A DNA stretch of 22,500 nucleotides, from NCBI GenBank assembly GCA_012295275.1, contig CM022672.1:33756754-33779253 (forward strand), given 5' to 3'. The notes under the pieces were generated by a model that worked only from the letters and a program-made list of their open reading frames with translations, was not told where the DNA came from and made no database searches. Shown here piece after piece: positions 9,638 through 18,409 of the stretch. Every line of letters begins with the position of its first letter. Within the stretch, counting starts at the first letter, position 1. The position numbers were made by a program, and so were the translations under genes. The DNA comes from Chrysomallon squamiferum. Taxonomy: Eukaryota > Mollusca > Gastropoda > Neomphalida > Peltospiridae.

Positions 9638-10015
9638 CAACACATCCATGCTAATCCAATCACATCCATGTTAATCCATTCACATCCATGTTAATCCATT
9701 CACATCCATGTTAATCATTCACATTCATGTTAATCATTCACATTCATGTTAATCCATTCACATCCATGTTAATCCATTCACATCCATGTTAATCATTCAC
9801 ATTCATGTTAATCCAATCACATCCATGTTAATCCATTCACATCCATGTTAATCCATTCACATTCATGTTAATCATTCACATCCATGTTAATCCAATCACA
9901 CCCATGTTAATCCATTCACTTCCATATTAATCCATTCACATCCATGTTAATCTAAAAACCACTGTTAATCCAATTATAATCATGTTAATACAGATTACAT
10001 ATGTGTTAATCCATT
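9638..10015. repeat. 20-bp minisatellite with TTAATCC core
   Basis: About 16-18 copies of CCATGTTAATCCATTCACAT. Some units are 19 bp with one C lost (TTAATCATTCAC), scattered through the array, and the right end is more diverged. I count thirteen TAATCC hexamers. It is non-coding. Confidence 0.95.
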
Positions 10016-10085
10016 ACATAATTGTTACTTAAAAATATTCTCTCAATTTGTAGACACTGTGGATTGTGTTAAAATCAGTAGACTT

Positions 10086-10376
10086 TTAAACATAACAATG
10101 AAATGTTAACATAAAATATATACAAATTGTTTTAAACATAACAAAGATATGTTAACATAAAGTCTATACAAACTGTTTTTAACATAACAAATATGTTAAC
10201 ATAAAGTATATATAAATTGTTTTAAACATAACAAAGATATGTTAACATAAAGTATATACAAATTGTTTTTAACATAACAAAGATATGTTAACATAAAGTA
10301 TATACAAATTGTTTTTAACATAACAAAGATATGTTAACATAAAGTATATACAAACTGTTTTTGAAGATGTGTTAAC
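10086..10376. repeat. 46-bp minisatellite with GTTAAC palindrome
   Basis: Six copies plus a partial one. The unit is TTTTTAACATAACAAAGATA, then TGTTAACATAAAGTATATACAAATTG divided over the rest. GTTAAC recurs at about 10105, 10151, 10195, 10241, 10287, 10333 and 10371. The middle copies are nearly identical, so the array is recent or homogenised. Confidence 0.95.
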
Positions 10377-10419
10377 TTGTGAAATAGGTGAAAATTTAAA
10401 AAATAAAGCCTGGATGATA

Positions 10420-10440
10420 AAAAAAAAAAAAAAAAAAAAT
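10420..10440. repeat. Poly-A tract
   Basis: About 20 A residues, preceded by unique sequence. The two minus ORFs around it are poly-Phe and repeat-derived. Confidence 0.85.
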
Positions 10441-10593
10441 TTTGACTTGCAGTACATACCATGCTGTTTGGAATAAAAATTTGAAAGAAAAACAAACAAT
10501 AAGATAAGATATAGAATGTGTAAATTCTGAAAAAAAGAATTTAAAATAAAACAACAACAAAAACAAAGATGCTTTCAAACTAACATGGCTCCC

Positions 10594-10664
10594 ATTCATT
10601 CATTCATTCATTCATTCATTCATTTATTCATTCATTCATTCATTCATTCAATTATTCATTCATG
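10594..10664. repeat. (ATTC)n microsatellite
   Basis: About 17 units of ATTC with two single-base changes. The following 10665-10930 is unique, T-rich and without a supported gene. Confidence 0.95.
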
Positions 10665-10934
10665 TAATGAACAATCTGATATTTCTTCTTTTGCTCCCAC
10701 TGTTTTTTTTAATAATTATTTTTATTTTTATATTTTTCTATAAAACATTGCAGTTACAAACTTGCTGTATCATTCAGAACAAAGAAATCTCTTCTCAGTA
10801 ATTTTGTCTTTGTCCTTTTTCTTTTCTTTTTTTCTTTTTTAATTTTTTTGTGTGTGTTTACTGACAGTAACAAGATCAGTAAATTATGGAGCCTGTTTGA
10901 GAAGACCATAATGCAGTGTATTCTGTTTCACTGA

Positions 10935-11327
10935 CTTCAACACAACACAAAAGAAAATGTGGTCTCAAAAGTGTGGCTTGAGACCCTAACAAAGAGAATC
11001 TTTAATAAGAGACATGTAAGAGATTGTAACAGGAGGTTACAGCTCACTGATTTGTTAATAGATTACAGACTGGTTAGAAATAATTTGCAGACATGTTTGT
11101 GTGGTGGGTTTTTTTTTGTTGTTGTTGTAATTTGTCTGTTCAGAGCAGTGGTGTTCTGTGATCAAAGGAGGAAATCAGATGGAAAGAGTAACAATGGAGG
11201 TGTAAGAAATTTTTCAAACATTATGAGAAAAGATAGTTTTGGTGAATTTTGTAAACCTGTTTTCCTTGAGAATGTAAAAAAATTAGTTTTCTTTATTAAA
11301 AGTTTTTTTTTTTTTTTTTTTTTGTAA
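10935..11327 (+). other. Long open frame of mixed composition, doubtful coding
   Basis: One plus frame is open for about 130 codons from just after a TGA at 10932. The first 57 or so residues are complex (contains VSKVWLETLTKRIFNKRH and QLTDLLIDYRLV). It then crosses a T-rich tract (poly-Phe/Val) and ends in poly-Phe at a poly-T run. A possible internal exon, 11144-11199, has a TTTGTCTGTTCAG acceptor after T9/(GTT)n and a GTGTAAG donor, and encodes AVVFCDQRRKSDGKSNNG in the same frame. The lack of a normal ATG at the start, the opposite strand and the low-complexity parts argue against an intact gene. It could be an exon, a decayed element or chance. Confidence 0.2.
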
Positions 11328-11437
11328 GTGTTTAGTTGGGTAATAATAGTAAATGAAAATATTAAGAATAAAACAAAAATTATAAATATGATAATAAATC
11401 ATTAATTAAAAGATTTCTAAAAATAGGAGAATTCTCA

Positions 11438-11441
11438 CACA

Positions 11442-11484
<43 letters not shown>

Positions 11485-11885
11485 ACACACACAGACACAC
11501 ACACACATACACACACACAAACAAATACAAACACATAAAAAAATATAGATACATAACTAATGGATATATAACATAACACATTATTTAGATATGTTTATGT
11601 AATACACACACATAAAATATGTAGATACATAACATGAACACACACAATATGTAGATAGATACATAAAACAAAAATGCACAAACATACATACCAATATAGA
11701 GATGAATAAAACACACACACTCAAATTACATACACATAACACACACAAGATATATACACACATACACACATGCACACACCACTCACATTATGTACACATA
11801 AAGCAACACAAAGATTACATACATATAAAATACACATATATACATATAAAACACACACACACACACACACATATACAGATAACAC
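11438..11885. repeat. (CA)n array followed by degenerate CA/TA repeats
   Basis: Perfect (CA)n with GACA interruptions to about 11520 is followed by about 360 bp of AACACACA, ATATAGATACATAAC and similar related units. The two ORFs here, one on each strand, follow the repeat. Confidence 0.92.
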
Positions 11886-12196
11886 ACACAGAGAAAACTA
11901 CAGACTACAGTTAAAGATTAAGTAAATGAGAAACACTCTACAAGATAAGTTAGATAAAATAAACAGATAAATAATCACCTACAGAAATAAACTTCAACTT
12001 TAGCAAAGTACAAAGCAAACAAAAGTAATAAAACAATATATTTTTTTTTAAATGACAAAATTGGCTTCTTTTCCATACAGCACTTTGAGTATTTAATATC
12101 ATCATTTTAAGAAAACATTAATTTAAAAAAAAAGATTATTAACATAAATTAAAAATATAATTTGTGTGTATAAATGTATTGTGGGTGTCTATCTAG

Positions 12197-12204
12197 TCTA
12201 TCTA

Positions 12205-12239
<35 letters not shown>

Positions 12240-12275
12240 GTCTCTCTATTTATCTATCTATCTGTATCTATATAT
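12197..12275. repeat. (CTGT)n/(CTAT)n tetranucleotide array
   Basis: Seven or so CTGT units are followed by CTCT and CTAT units. Flanking 11890-12190 and 12280-12490 are unique, AT-rich and without a gene that I can see. Confidence 0.92.
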
Positions 12276-12490
12276 CTACATATAATATGTAAACAGATTA
12301 TATTTACTATCTATGTATATGTTATCTGCAAACATATGCAAACAGATTAAATTTACAAGGTAAACACATTGAATGCATTATGGAAATGAAATCTGGAAAT
12401 ATTAAAAATGACTTAATCGATAAATGAATGTAACATGTGCTAAGTAATAAATATCTGTATATTGAGACCTCTCAACAACTCAGCATGTTT

Positions 12491-12491
<1 letters not shown>

Positions 12492-12532
<41 letters not shown>
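12492..12532. repeat. (GT)20 microsatellite
   Basis: A perfect dinucleotide run. Sequence 12533-12840 is unique and AT-rich, with short CA-containing stretches and no exon signal. Confidence 0.95.
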
Positions 12533-12533
<1 letters not shown>

Positions 12534-12847
12534 AATGTTTAAAAATACACTTTACATAACATTTATGTAGTTAAGAAATGCACAGTGCTGTATAAAGATA
12601 TTTCAGTAAAAACATTTTTTTTATATAGACAAATGTAATCAATACAAATAGGAACAAGCACACTTTTTTTTTTAACACACAAACACACTTACATAGGTAC
12701 ATGTACACACAAACATACACACTCATATACTCACATTCAGAGCAAAATATAATGAGAAATACAAATATTTCTGTTCAGTGATGTGTGCTAAACAGGCAAT
12801 GAATGAGGAACTAAAAAAAAAATTATTTCTGAATAAATTCATGTACA

Positions 12848-12888
12848 AACACACACACACACATTATTCATGCAAACATACTTGGACT

Positions 12889-12965
<77 letters not shown>

Positions 12966-12972
12966 CACACAT
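12848..12972. repeat. (CA)n microsatellite
   Basis: A short (CA)n near 12848-12862 and a longer tract 12890-12972 with AACA interruptions. The plus ORF 12778-13047 is Thr-His repeat in its core and is not called. Confidence 0.95.
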
Positions 12973-13548
12973 ACAAACAATCACACACCCACTCAATTAG
13001 ATAACTGCCAAAACAAAAATAACGTAATTCAGCAACAAATAACCTGACAATCAATACTCAAAATACACAACGCACATATACATATGTGTGTATAAAATTC
13101 ACATAAAACACACACAGACACACACACGACACACATACATTTCACCACAACAAAACAAACAACAACCAAAAAAAAAAAAAAAAAAACAGATATAAACAAA
13201 AATACAAGTAACAGCTTATGGCCTGTATTCTGTCACACGCTATTTAAAAAAACACCAGTTGATACCAAACTTATCTCTCATATAAACATATATACATATA
13301 CATACATATACTATATTTACTACTCCATGCTTACCTTCATACAACATTCAACATATCCAGGTATAAATAAACACTGTATATATACACATCCATGGAATAC
13401 TGTGTTTTAACCCATATTAAGAAACAAAGGGTATTTTCCCTGCACCTGCGTGTGTGATAAAACAAGACTTAGCTCCCTGGCCTCATTGTCAGATACATAC
13501 TTCTATTGTGTTCTATAACCTGAGTAGCAAGCACACACACACACACAC

Positions 13549-13581
13549 AGGTAGAGGGAGGTAACTCCGTTAGAGCTCTTC
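13549..13581 (+). repeat. Dispersed repeat copy 1 (AGGTAGAGGGAGGTAACTC)
   Basis: AGGTAGAGGGAGGTAACTC plus CGTTAGAGCTCTTC. A second copy lies at 14313-14345 in the same orientation, 764 bp away, with CTGTTAGGACTCTTC. The shared segment is confined to about 33 bp, so it resembles the end of an interspersed element more than a tandem repeat. Confidence 0.75.
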
Positions 13582-13603
13582 ACAGTGAAAAGGCAAATTT
13601 AAG

Positions 13604-13820
13604 TAAGAGGAGAGACCAGTGATATTAATAATAATTTAGTAATAAGAGGAGAGACCTAGTGATATTAATAATAATTTAGTAATAATAGTAATAGTCATAA
13701 TAATAATAATAATAGAAATAATAATAATAATAGTAATATTAATAATAATAATAATCATAATAATAATAATAATAACAGTGATAATAATAATAGAAATAAA
13801 ATATACTATTATTATTATTA
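13604..13820. repeat. 39-40 bp tandem duplication and (AAT)n array
   Basis: TAAGAGGAGAGACC followed by (T)AGTGATATTAATAATAAT occurs twice (13604 and 13643). The second copy runs into about 140 bp of AAT units with GTA, CAT and GAA changes and ends in (ATT)n. Confidence 0.9.
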
Positions 13821-14111
13821 ATAAATTAATTACAAAAAAAATTCAGACAGAGGGAATAAGAAACAGATCTGAATAAATTATAAATATCGTAGTTAACATA
13901 CAAGGATCCAAGGTTAATTAACTAATATAAAATAAATAAATAATCAAAGGTATGGAATAAATTAACACTTTCAGTATATTAATACATTGTTACTAACAGT
14001 TATAATATGTGAAAGACATTTTTATTATACTGATATTAAGAGATATGCATTGGTTTAATTTGTATGATTAATATTATGTCCACAGTAAGTAAATTCCTAG
14101 GCATTTATATA

Positions 14112-14112
<1 letters not shown>

Positions 14113-14150
<38 letters not shown>

Positions 14151-14172
14151 GTAGTTAGTAGATAGATAGATA
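14113..14172. repeat. (CA)n and (GATA)n microsatellite
   Basis: About 18 CA units are followed by AGTAGTTAGTA and GATAGATAGATA. The region 13821-14110 is unique and AT-rich. Confidence 0.93.
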
Positions 14173-14312
14173 TAAATATAGATGTAGATTTATATTTATT
14201 TATGTAATGTATATATATGTTTTTTATTCTACATTTCAAAACTTTGCCGGTATATTTTTTCTGCTTTGAGTATTGTTAAATATTCATTCATTAAAGCCTA
14301 CATTTCAAATAG

Positions 14313-14345
14313 AGGTAGAGGGAGGTAACTCTGTTAGGACTCTTC
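14313..14345 (+). repeat. Dispersed repeat copy 2 (AGGTAGAGGGAGGTAACTC)
   Basis: Second copy of the 13549-13581 segment. The following 14346-14460 is the least AT-rich sequence nearby and includes TGAGTCA (14423-14430 region), an AP-1 consensus. It shows no similarity to the sequence after copy 1. Confidence 0.75.
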
Positions 14346-14536
14346 TTCCCTGGATTGATGTCAGTGATGAGATGACATGACAGATGTCAGTAGAGTTGTC
14401 AGTTAGTGACTTTGTGACAGAATGAGTCATCAAGCATTTAAAGTGCAGGACTTACAAACTAGCTATATTATTTTTTAAAACATTTCTTATTAAGGACTTT
14501 TATTTTTTAAATTGATGTTAGTAAAGATCCAAGCTA

Positions 14537-14662
14537 TAGACACACACACACATACATACAGACACACATACAGACACACACACACACACATGTACACACA
14601 CACACATACATACAGACACACATACAGACACACACACACACACATACACAGATACATATGCA
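14537..14662. repeat. Duplicated CACATACATACAGACA unit of about 65 bp
   Basis: The complex unit (CA)nTACATACAGACACACATACAGA(CA)n appears twice in direct orientation, joined by TGTACA. The CA-rich ORF over it is an artefact. Confidence 0.88.
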
Positions 14663-14786
14663 ACTCACAATCTCACTTTCATACTAATAAAAACATACTT
14701 ATTAAAAACACATGATCACATATGTTACTAACTCACACTCAGACAATGAGAAATATGCACATGTGTGCACCTTCATCCATGTTCTG

Positions 14787-14789
<3 letters not shown>

Positions 14790-14819
<30 letters not shown>

Positions 14820-14878
14820 TGCGCACACATAGAGACAGAGAGAGAAAGAGATAAAAGGAGCGAGAGACAGAGAGAGAA

Positions 14879-14960
<82 letters not shown>
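14790..14960. repeat. (TC)n-(CA)n-(GA)n compound tract next to an exon
   Basis: A short (TC)n near 14787-14798 and (CA)n to 14819 are followed by GA-rich sequence and then nearly perfect (GA)n 14882-14960 with one GAAGAG slip. On the minus strand the (CU)n begins 27 nt inside the intron following exon 15047-14988. Confidence 0.95.
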
Positions 14961-14962
<2 letters not shown>

Positions 14963-14987
14963 AAGCTGAAATGAGACGTGTACTGAC

Positions 14988-15047
14988 CTGGAAGACTTTC
15001 GTTTCTGATCTCCATTGTTCTTGTTTTGAAGAAACTTTCAGCTGAGG
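14988..15047 (-). CDS. Internal coding exon, 60 nt, phase 1-1, unrecognised
   Basis: The minus-strand acceptor is TTTTTGTTACAG (AG at 15049-15048). The donor is CTTCCAG followed by GTCAGT (intron starts 14987). In phase 1 it reads SAESFFKTRTMEIRNESLP, with two bases before and one after. The phase-0 frame is also open, but phase 1 is the only one compatible with exon 9244-9185, whose other frames contain stops. Joining to 19431-19369 gives G+CC, Ala. The composition is polar and charged, with no membrane segment. The family is not recognised. Confidence 0.5.
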
Positions 15048-15055
15048 CTGTAACA

Positions 15056-15076
15056 AAAATAAATAAATAAATAAAA
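15056..15076. repeat. (AAAT)n tract at exon acceptor
   Basis: On the minus strand this is (TTTA)n directly upstream of the acceptor of exon 15047-14988, mirroring the arrangement at exon 9244-9185. Confidence 0.85.
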
Positions 15077-15079
15077 TTA

Positions 15080-15535
15080 TATATTTAAAATAATTTTATA
15101 AACATTAAATTTAAAACAATGTCTGTACCTGTATACATAGAAATCTAGATGAATGTGTATATATATCTATATATATATATACATTTTTGTTAGGTACCAA
15201 AAAAGTAAAATAAACAAATTAATTTAAAACTGAATAAGCTGTATAGTCAAGAAATAGCAGATTATATATAGACACACACATACACAATTCAGTTCAGTTA
15301 GATATACATAGATTTAAACAGACAGCATGATACAGCAATATATATATACCTATACTGTCTTTTCTCAATGAATCCAGTATAAATAAACATGTACATAAAC
15401 AAATATTTGATAAATGACACAACTGCACCAGTAGCTCAGTGCAAATGACCTAAACGGACTGAGTCTGTAGAGCATCTCTACAAAAAAGAATTATTTAAAA
15501 ACAATAAATAAAAATATCTCTAAAAAAAACAACTG
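15080..15535. other. Unique AT-rich intronic sequence
   Basis: It contains a short (TA)n near 15160-15182. AGTAGCTCAGTG (15431-15442) looks like a tRNA A box, but I find no matching B box at the right distance, so no tRNA or SINE is called. No exon is supported. Confidence 0.5.
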
Positions 15536-15547
15536 ATTTATCATCAT

Positions 15548-15585
15548 AAACATCATTATCATCATCATCATCATCATCATCAGCC
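15548..15585. repeat. (ATC)n trinucleotide microsatellite
   Basis: About ten CAT/ATC units. Sequence 15590-15895 is unique, without a supported gene. Confidence 0.9.
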
Positions 15586-15895
15586 AGATCATTATATTTG
15601 TTATTATTATTCAAAATCATTTTTTTTAACCCCAAAGTGATTTTTGTACAGTGTAGAAGTAATATCAAAGCATACCAAGTCTACAGGAAATTGTTACAGA
15701 CTAGCTAAGTAAAAGAAAAATATTTTATATGGAGCAGACAACACAGCACATACCACAGTCATTTGTAAAATATTTGTATATCAGCAGATTTGTCACTGAG
15801 AAACACAAAACTTCAACATGAGTGAGTTATTTTTGGCTCTGATTCACCAAGTGATCCAAATTTAGTTTATTAACAATTTCTGTTTACCTGCATAT

Positions 15896-16002
15896 GAGTG
15901 TGTGTGTGTGTGTGTGTGTATGTGTGTGTGTGTGTGAATATAATAGTAGTAAAAGAAGTTAATTGTGTGTGTATATGTGTGTGAATGTGTGTATGTGTGT
16001 AT
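15896..16002. repeat. (TG)n microsatellites
   Basis: Two TG-rich tracts (about 15897-15937 and 15965-16002), separated by a short AT-rich segment. Confidence 0.93.
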
Positions 16003-16159
16003 TTATAAAAACATTTGTTATTTTCAGGTTACAATAGTAATATGAATGTAATTAGCAGTAAAAGGAAATAAATAGTTATTATATCTTAGGTTTAAATTTG
16101 TTTTCTCAGATTTCATTATTTTGTTGAATCAGACTTATTGTTAATTCACAGAAATTTTA

Positions 16160-16351
16160 CCTGGTTTCAATGGTAACTGTATAATTTTGTTACCTGGTTT
16201 CTATGGTAACTGTATAATTTTGTTACCTGGTTTCTATGGTAACAGTATAATTTTGTTACCTGGTTTCTATGGTAACTGCATAATTCTGTTACCTGGTTTC
16301 TATGGTAACAGTATAATTTTGTTACCTGGTTTCTATGGTACCTGCATAATT
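16160..16351 (+). repeat. 33-bp minisatellite, six copies, each with an X-box
   Basis: The unit is ACCTGGTTTCTATGGTAACT followed by GTATAATTTTGTT. GTTTCTATGGTAAC starts at 16164 (GTTTCAATGGTAAC, one change), 16197, 16230, 16263, 16296 and 16329 (ends TACC, one change), exactly 33 bp apart. The 14-mer fits GTHNYYATRRNAAC, the RFX X-box consensus used for ciliary genes. The plus ORF over it (LPGFYGN repeated) is an artefact of the 33-bp, frame-preserving period. Confidence 0.95.
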
Positions 16352-16444
16352 TTGCTCTCTGTCTTACATCTTATTTCATTGAATTTCTAGTCATTTTATA
16401 CCCATTTTTGCTTTTATTTTTTATTTTAGTGAATTTCATACCTG

Positions 16445-16741
16445 GTTTCCATGGTAACTTAACTTCAAGTAAGTCTGTACAGCTACATGGAGAAGTGTTA
16501 TTAGGGGTGGTGTACCTTGTTTCTATGGCAACTGATCATACATATCACACTTCATGTTATTTAAGTGAATTTCAAAACCTGGTTTCTATGGCAACGTATA
16601 CTACAAGTACTTAAGATTACATCTGACTACAAACAGCGATATTATCAATGGTGTTGTTTCTGGTTTCCATGACAACTGTTACTGCAACTGAGTACATGAA
16701 GGGGTACTATCAATGGTGCCATGTCTGGTTTCTATAGCAAC
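16445..16741 (+). promoter_or_regulatory. Five dispersed X-box-like palindromes
   Basis: GTTTCCATGGTAAC 16445-16458, GTTTCTATGGCAAC 16519-16532 and 16582-16595, GTTTCCATGACAAC 16663-16676 and GTTTCTATAGCAAC 16728-16741 all satisfy GTHNYYATRRNAAC. Spacing is 63-81 bp. The intervening sequence no longer resembles the 33-bp unit except for CCTGG or TCTGG before each box. RFX binding is inferred from the motif. The cluster is either a preserved regulatory element or a decayed extension of the array. Confidence 0.5.
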
Positions 16742-16789
16742 TGAAGTTTAATCAGTGTAAGGCTCTGTGGAAGTCAGTTATCAAGGGTG

Positions 16790-17175
16790 TTAACCAAACT
16801 GGCTACACTGTGAGATATAAACTTGTTCTGCACCCATTATTAACGAGATAAACAAGCAATTAAAAAAAACCACCATGTTTTTTGAGAATCATGGGAAAAA
16901 TGTCAGAGTTCATCATTTCTGTTAAAGCTTTTGTTGTTAATGTCAACTGTTGATGATAATTATGATGTTGATTTGTTTTAACTGTAAAAAAATAAACAAA
17001 AAAGTTCATGTGATGATTTGTATTTCAGTACGTGAGTTTAAAACATAACAAGGTTTGTTGTGGTTTGCTGATTATGTGGAAATTTAGGCTACTTGTATAA
17101 TAACAGAGATGTAATAAATGATGATGTAGTAATAAATGATGATGTAATGAAAAGATGAAATAAAAATATGAATAC
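16790..17175. other. Unique sequence, no gene seen
   Basis: AT-rich sequence with a small AATAAATGATGATGTA duplication near 17113-17147. No exon signal on either strand that I would defend. Confidence 0.5.
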
Positions 17176-17184
17176 AGCATTATA

Positions 17185-17355
17185 TGTATTTATTTATTTA
17201 TTTACTATTATTATTATTATTATTATTACATTTTTTACATTTAGTTATTTTTAATTTTTTTTTTTATTAGTTTTCTTTTTGGTTCTTTATTGTTATATTT
17301 AGCCTTCTCTTATTCTTTCTTTTATTTATTTATTTATTTATTTATTTATTTTTCT
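17185..17355. repeat. (TTTA)n and (TTA)n tracts
   Basis: TTTA repeats near 17190-17205, (ATT)n to 17228, T-rich sequence, and a second (TTTA)n at about 17322-17352. From 17356 to 17810 the sequence is AT-rich and unique, with an A/T-only stretch near 17590-17700. Confidence 0.9.
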
Positions 17356-17811
17356 TTTTAATTATATAGACCCAATAACTACTGTCAAGCCAATTAGCAT
17401 ATTGTAAATTATTATAGTTACTAGACTTTTGCTGAAGTGCATATAATTTAAAAAAATAAAAGTTAGAAAAAATGTTCTGTCATGTAGTCTATATAATACA
17501 GTCCTATTTATATTAAAGATAATGAAACAATTATAAACAAGTGTTTAAAAGAACTGACTTAATAATAAAAACAATTAAAAAGGAAAAATAAAATTATAAT
17601 AATATAATAACGTATAATAATAATATAGTAATACAATATAATAAAATTATGAAAAATACTAATGGTACTACTGATAATATACTAATAATAATATAAAAAA
17701 CACACACAAAATCCTGTTACTACCAAACTTTCAGTGTTACATAGCTGTAAGAAAACTTTTATACAGAAATAATATCACATGATATCTGAGTCAGTGGTTG
17801 TATTGGGAAAT

Positions 17812-17814
<3 letters not shown>

Positions 17815-17862
<48 letters not shown>
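17815..17862. repeat. (TC)24 microsatellite, opposite orientation to other GA arrays
   Basis: A perfect 48-bp TC run. It is the only long tract with the pyrimidines on the plus strand, so in a minus-strand transcript it is (GA)24, complementary to the (CU)n tracts after the two 60-nt exons. Confidence 0.97.
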
Positions 17863-17866
<4 letters not shown>

Positions 17867-18030
17867 ACATTTCATAAAAAAGATTATTATATTTAAACTG
17901 TTCTGACAACTGGAAAACCCATTCTCCCAAAATATTTTTATTTGTTTAACTTAATAAAATCAGCAGTCAGATGTTAAACTAATTATTAACATGTTTACTC
18001 AGTGAAAACTGCAGCTGAAATAGCTGAGAT

Positions 18031-18240
18031 GTAAACAGTTCAACTGAGTGAAAGACAGCCCAGTGGTTAGAACGCTCGTTTGAAGCATGTTAGACTGGAT
18101 TTAAACAGTTCAACTGAGTGAAAGACAGCCCAGTGGTTAGAACGCTCGTTTGAAGCATGTTAGACTGGATGTAAACAGTTCAACTGAGTGAAAGACAGCC
18201 CAGTGGTTAGAACGCTCGTTTGAAGCATGTTAGACTGGAT
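18031..18240 (+). repeat. Three nearly identical 70-bp units with tRNA A-box-like sequence
   Basis: Units start at 18031, 18101 and 18171 and differ at one base (T for G near 18101). Each holds CAGCCCAGTGGTTAGAACGC, which resembles the D-arm/A box (TRGYNNARNGG) of tRNA-derived SINEs, and AGTTCAACTGA, loosely B-box-like (GGTTCRANNCC). Near-perfect identity implies recent tandem amplification. Confidence 0.85.
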
Positions 18241-18400
18241 GTAAACAGTTTAATGGAATATCTGGTATCTTGGAGGTTAGAACATTGATTTGAAGCACGA
18301 TAGATTGTAAGATCAATTCTTTAGAAGTACTACAGTTGTATTTTTTCCTGTTCAAACAGTTTGTAAAGCTCTGACACTGTATAAGGAGAATTAAATACCA
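18241..18400 (+). mobile_element. Diverged tRNA-derived SINE head
   Basis: A fourth, diverged copy follows the 70-bp units. TGGTATCTTGGAGGTTAGAA (A-box region from 18263) and AGATCAATTCT (18310-18320, B-box-like) are 47 bp apart, close to tRNA gene spacing. The rest, to about 18400, has no clear poly-A tail. The tRNA source and SINE family are not identified. Confidence 0.5.
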
Positions 18401-18409
18401 AATGTGTTG

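Noticed and set aside
13325-13363. 39-nt minus-strand exon with good GTAAGC donor
   Set aside because: It is open only in phase 0 and cannot be placed between exons 15047-14988 and 9244-9185, which already join in phase 1. The acceptor ATATATACAG is also poor.
15425-15490. tRNA or SINE from AGTAGCTCAGTG
   Set aside because: Only an A-box-like word is present. I found no B box at tRNA spacing and no cloverleaf pairing by eye.
16187-16614. Two plus frames with repeated LPGFYGN
   Set aside because: A 33-bp repeat keeps frame by being a multiple of three, so a repetitive peptide arises without coding function. The X-box palindrome explains the conserved bases better.
17715-17760. 21-nt minus microexon after TTTTCTTACAG
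   Set aside because: The acceptor is good, but the phase-1 reading meets a TAA at once and the donor (GTAGTA) is poor.
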